Assembly (NCBI GenBank): GCA_023433275.1
Contig: JAEZDN010000071.1
Coordinates: 1 to 5,472, forward strand
Length of the DNA stretch: 5,472 nt
DNA from: Verrucomicrobiota bacterium
GTDB lineage: Bacteria; Verrucomicrobiota; Verrucomicrobiia; Opitutales; Opitutaceae
Direction: 5' to 3'
Below the pieces are notes generated by a model that searched no databases, was not told where the DNA came from, and saw only the letters and a program-made list of their open reading frames with translations. Below, one piece after another: positions 5,416 through 5,472 of this stretch; positions within the stretch are counted from its first letter, which is position 1, and every line of letters begins with the position of its first letter. Position numbers and translations under genes: made by a program.

Positions 5416-5472
5416 TCAGTTGCTCATGGCCCAGGATCGGCTGACCTTTTCGAGGTTGTGGACCAGACAGAA
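5416..5472 (-). CDS. C-terminal end of a probable DDE transposase, cut by the window edge
   Basis: Read on the minus strand from the last base, the frame gives FCLVHNLEKVSRSWAMSN and then TGA at 5418-5416. A C-terminus with LVHNLEK is typical of several DDE insertion-sequence transposases, in which the last helix reads like C-L-V-H-N-L-x-K. IS1182- or IS5/IS4-type families are possible. Only 18 residues are visible, so the family cannot be fixed, nor can it be told whether the gene is complete beyond the edge. The position next to a low-GC toxin-antitoxin pair is consistent with a mobile or acquired patch. Confidence 0.55.
   Translation of the reverse strand, partial: FCLVHNLEKVSRSWAMSN

Overview
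The window is GC-rich bacterial DNA. All five genes seen run on the minus strand: a toxin-antitoxin pair, a hybrid sensor kinase, an efflux adaptor and the tail of a transposase. The coding style (Ala/Arg-rich, weak or absent Shine-Dalgarno sequences) and the spacers full of short degenerate repeat words resemble Verrucomicrobia, perhaps an Opitutaceae-like genome. That assignment is inference from pattern memory. What can be said firmly is a Gram-negative cell, because the adaptor is a periplasmic protein.

Layout in the direction of transcription (right to left). At 5472-5416 the last 18 codons of a probable DDE transposase enter from beyond the right edge. After about 230 bp of spacer comes a compact type II toxin-antitoxin pair: a 70-residue addiction-module antitoxin (5186-4974), then a ParE/RelE-like toxin (4970-4677), with three bases between them. 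The toxin-antitoxin stretch reads as visibly less GC-rich than the rest. Together with the transposase tail this suggests an acquired patch.

From 4676 to 3927 lies a long gene-free spacer. It is a mosaic of repeats: a trio of octamers, two copies of a purine-rich 27-mer about 346 bp apart, and between those two copies a set of three related hairpin units. The best hairpin has a perfect 13-bp stem. Next is a 702-residue hybrid sensor histidine kinase (3926-1818) with about eight membrane segments, HisKA, HATPase and a C-terminal receiver. A 204-bp spacer with a four-unit heptamer repeat follows, then a HlyD/MacA-like periplasmic adaptor (1613-336). Its export partner would be expected outside the window. 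The leftmost 335 bp hold no credible gene, only further repeat words, including an imperfect 156-bp inverted repeat.

The kinase senses something at the membrane and sends phosphate to its own receiver. No HPt protein or DNA-binding regulator is in view, so any link to the adjacent efflux adaptor is conjecture. The toxin-antitoxin pair is a self-contained stabilisation module. The most unusual part of the window is the density and variety of short-period repeats in the spacers. I found no convincing new multi-gene system.
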